Part shown: positions 6,076 through 7,733 of the stretch, piece by piece
How the letters are laid out: each line of letters opens with the position of its first letter
Position numbering within the stretch: the stretch's first letter is position 1
Source of the DNA: JAYZVT01 sp050248375
Lineage (GTDB): Bacteria > Pseudomonadota > Alphaproteobacteria > Rhizobiales > Methyloligellaceae
Reading direction: 5' to 3'
Assembly (NCBI GenBank): GCA_050248375.1
Contig: JBFWSL010000190.1
Coordinates: 1 to 7,733 of the forward strand
Length of the DNA: 7,733 nucleotides
The notes under the pieces: generated by a model
The model's database searches: none
What the model was told of the DNA's origin: nothing
Seen by the model: only the letters and a program-made list of their open reading frames with translations
Program-made: the position numbers and the translations under genes

Positions 6076-6103
6076 TTGACTCGCGGGCCCCTTCACATAT
6101 CAT
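6076..6103 (+). promoter_or_regulatory. Sigma70-type promoter of the gcv locus
   Basis: TTGACT (6076-6081, 5 of 6 to consensus), a 16-bp spacer and TATCAT (6098-6103, 5 of 6) form the best housekeeping promoter seen in the window. Transcription would start near 6110, about 35 nt before the glycine riboswitch and some 285 nt before gcvT. The match and its position support the call; it is not experimentally shown. Confidence 0.65.
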
Positions 6104-6143
6104 CGGGCCGCCGCGATTGAGCGGCTCATAGCCATGTGATCCC

Positions 6144-6336
6144 TGCGGGAGAGACCGGTCCCCGACCGGCGCCGAAGGAGCAACCGCCCCGGAAACTCTC
6201 AGGCAAACGGGCCGCAGGAGGATGGCACTCTGGAAAGCAGCCGAGGCGCGTCGCGCCGGGGCTCACCCAAGGGGATAAGCGGGCAGGCCGTTCCGGGCCG
6301 GCCGGTGAAATCTCTCAGGTTCCGCGACAGAGGGGG
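6144..6336 (+). promoter_or_regulatory. Tandem glycine riboswitch
   Basis: Two glycine aptamers lie back to back in the gcvT leader. Aptamer I shows GGGAGAG (6147-6153), GCCGAAGGAGCAA (6171-6183), AAACTCTCAGGCAAA (6193-6207) and CACTCTGG (6226-6233). Aptamer II shows CCCAAGGGGATAAGC (6266-6280), AAATCTCTCAGG (6308-6319) and GACAGAGGGGG (6326-6336). The repeated CTCTCAGG core followed by CAAA or GACAGA is the hallmark of this class, and its place before gcvT is its commonest one. By family knowledge it is usually an ON switch, raising expression when glycine is plentiful. No terminator with a T-tract lies between it and gcvT, so control of translation initiation is more likely. An in-frame open reading frame extends upstream from gcvT through this RNA; it is not coding. 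Confidence 0.95.
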
Positions 6337-6393
6337 CGCGTTCGTGGCTTCGGCCTCGCGCGCGGTTCCACGGCCAAGCGGAGTCCGGATTCG

Positions 6394-7536
6394 ATGAATG
6401 CTGCCCAAGCGACTGCTTCCGACAGCCAGCCCCTGTTGCGCACGCCGCTGCACGCGCTCCACCTGGAGCTCGGCGGCAAGATGGTGCCCTTCGCCGGCTA
6501 TGACATGCCGGTCAATTATCCCCTCGGCATCCTCAACGAGCATCTTCATACCCGCGCCGGGGCGGGCCTCTTCGACGTGTCTCACATGGGGCAGGCGTCG
6601 CTGAAGGGCGCCGATCACGAGACCGTCTCCCGTGCGCTCGAACGCCTCGTTCCCGGCGAGATACTCAAGCTCGGCAAGGGCCGGCTGCGCTATTCCATGC
6701 TGCTCGACGGCAACGGCGGCATCCTCGACGACCTGATGGTGACCCGCTCCGCCGACGAGGACGGGCGGCTGTTGCTGGTGGTCAATGCCGCCTGCAAGGA
6801 AGCGGACTACGCCTTCCTGGAGGCCAGCCTGCCGGGGGATGTCCGGCTCGAGCGCTCCGAAGACAAGGCGCTGCTGGCGTTGCAGGGGCCGAAGGCCGCC
6901 GGGGTGATGTCGCGCTGGTGTCCCGAAGCGAGCGGTCTGGGCTTCATGACGGCGTCGAAGGCCACCTTCGACGGCATTGCCTGCTTCGTCAGCCGCTGCG
7001 GCTATACCGGCGAGGACGGTTTCGAGATTTCCGTCGAGGCCGGCAAGGCGGAGGCCGTCGCCCGCACGCTGCTCTCCCATGACAACGTGGAGGCCATCGG
7101 CCTCGGCGCCCGCGACTCCCTGCGGCTGGAGGCGGGGCTGTGCCTCTACGGCCATGACATCGACACCGGCACCAGCCCGGTCGAGGCCAACCTCGCCTGG
7201 GTGATCGGCAAGCGCCGCCGCCAGGAAGGCGGCTTCAACGGCGCGGACCGCATCCTGAAGGAGCTCGGCGAAGGGCCCTCGCGCCTGCTCGTCGGCATCC
7301 GGCCCGAGGGCCGCGCCCCCGCCCGCGAGGGCACGGAAATTCAGGTGAACGGCAAGACGGTCGGCACGGTGACCAGCGGCGGCTTCGGCCCCAGCGTCGG
7401 CGGCCCCGTCGCCATGGGCTATGTGCCCGCCGCCAGCGCCGCGCCGGGCACCGCGCTCGATCTCATGGTGCGCGGCCAGCCGCGCCCGGCGAAGGTCGCC
7501 GAACTGCCCTTCGTGCCGCACCGCTACCACAAGTAA
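6394..7536 (+). CDS. gcvT: Aminomethyltransferase, T protein of glycine cleavage
   Basis: GcvT takes the aminomethyl group carried by lipoylated H protein, releases ammonia and transfers the one-carbon unit to tetrahydrofolate as 5,10-methylene-THF. The 380-residue chain is slightly longer than the E. coli protein (364). Family features: TPLHALHLELGGKMVPFAGYDMPV (17-40, in two parts), LFDVSHMGQ (59-67), the GGILDDLMV segment (108-116) with the conserved catalytic aspartate, GYTGEDGFEI (203-212), and ARDSLRLEAGLCLYGHDID, followed by the C-terminal barrel domain with the usual GTVTSGGFGPS. The start is the ATG at 6394, since upstream codons fall in the riboswitch and homology begins shortly after. 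GCGGAG (6378-6383) is the likely ribosome-binding site, with a rather long 10-nt spacing. gcvH follows after 53 nt in the same direction, so the two are probably one transcript. Confidence 0.97.
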   Translation: MNAAQATASDSQPLLRTPLHALHLELGGKMVPFAGYDMPVNYPLGILNEHLHTRAGAGLFDVSHMGQASLKGADHETVSRALERLVPGEILKLGKGRLRYSMLLDGNGGILDDLMVTRSADEDGRLLLVVNAACKEADYAFLEASLPGDVRLERSEDKALLALQGPKAAGVMSRWCPEASGLGFMTASKATFDGIACFVSRCGYTGEDGFEISVEAGKAEAVARTLLSHDNVEAIGLGARDSLRLEAGLCLYGHDIDTGTSPVEANLAWVIGKRRRQEGGFNGADRILKELGEGPSRLLVGIRPEGRAPAREGTEIQVNGKTVGTVTSGGFGPSVGGPVAMGYVPAASAAPGTALDLMVRGQPRPAKVAELPFVPHRYHK

Positions 7537-7589
7537 CCCGCGGCATTGGCCGCCCACCCGATCGAACACGCCATATCCAGGAGCATCCG

Positions 7590-7733
7590 ATGGCTGAAAC
7601 CAGATATACCGAAGATCACGAATACATCCGCATCGAGGGCGATGTCGGCGTCATCGGCATCACCCAGTATGCCCAGCAGCAGCTCGGCGACGTGGTCTTC
7701 GTGGAACTGCCCGAGAAGGGCAAGGATCTCGGC
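7590..7733 (+). CDS. gcvH: Glycine cleavage H protein, 5' part (cut by window end)
   Basis: The first 48 codons of GcvH, the lipoyl carrier that shuttles the aminomethyl group between the P, T and L proteins. The visible start reads MAETRYTEDHEYIRIEGD, then GVIGITQYAQQQLGDVVFVELPE, the conserved N-terminal half of the family. The full protein is usually about 125 residues, so the lipoylated lysine lies beyond the window. AGGAG at 7579-7583, 6 nt before the ATG, is a strong ribosome-binding site. It lies downstream of gcvT and presumably shares its riboswitch; gcvP would be expected next. Confidence 0.96.
   Translation, partial: MAETRYTEDHEYIRIEGDVGVIGITQYAQQQLGDVVFVELPEKGKDLG

Noticed and set aside
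6136..6393. N-terminal extension of gcvT by 86 codons
   Set aside because: The segment is the glycine riboswitch and its expression leader. Homology to GcvT begins after the ATG at 6394.
6199..7569. A 456-codon open frame on the minus strand, antisense to gcvT
   Set aside because: It covers the riboswitch and gcvT in antisense with a composition typical of shadow frames. gcvT is unambiguous on the plus strand.

Overview
This window looks like ordinary chromosomal DNA of a high-GC alphaproteobacterium, most likely Rhodospirillales or a close relative. That placement is inferred from strong GC bias at third codon positions, the protein types, the order ispH-thrB-rnhA next to a type II peroxiredoxin, a DsbD N-terminal-domain protein and yqgE, and short palindromic GGACCCCGG/CCGGGGTCC repeats between genes. 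No phage, transposase, CRISPR, tRNA or rRNA was seen.

Layout. Positions 1-333 are non-coding and carry two tandem copies of a fold-back palindromic repeat. yqgE (minus, 334-969) is divergent from a secreted DsbD N-terminal-domain protein (plus, 1098-1958). A third, rearranged fold-back repeat (1988-2104) separates that gene from a type II (Prx5-like) peroxiredoxin (plus, 2231-2716). A tight minus-strand operon follows, read right to left: ispH (5213-4209), thrB (4207-3239) and rnhA (3239-2793), with a 1-nt gap and then a 1-nt overlap. Divergent from ispH, across about 175 bp holding a 23-bp inverted repeat, lies an unrecognised lipoprotein (plus, 5389-6039). The right end is the glycine cleavage locus: a sigma70-type promoter, a tandem glycine riboswitch, gcvT (6394-7536) and the first 48 codons of gcvH, cut by the window edge.

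Function. ispH (isoprenoid precursors), thrB (threonine synthesis) and rnhA (RNA:DNA hybrid removal) are housekeeping genes that appear to be co-transcribed and translationally coupled. The DsbD-like protein and the peroxiredoxin are both thiol-redox proteins but act in different compartments. gcvT and gcvH supply the T and H proteins of glycine cleavage, and the riboswitch should turn them on when glycine is abundant.

The most interesting points are the riboswitch with a possible pairing between its second aptamer and the gcvT ribosome-binding site, the three fold-back repeats, the inverted repeat between ispH and the lipoprotein gene, the stand-alone DsbD N-terminal domain, and the unassigned lipoprotein. 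I found no convincing wholly new multi-gene system.
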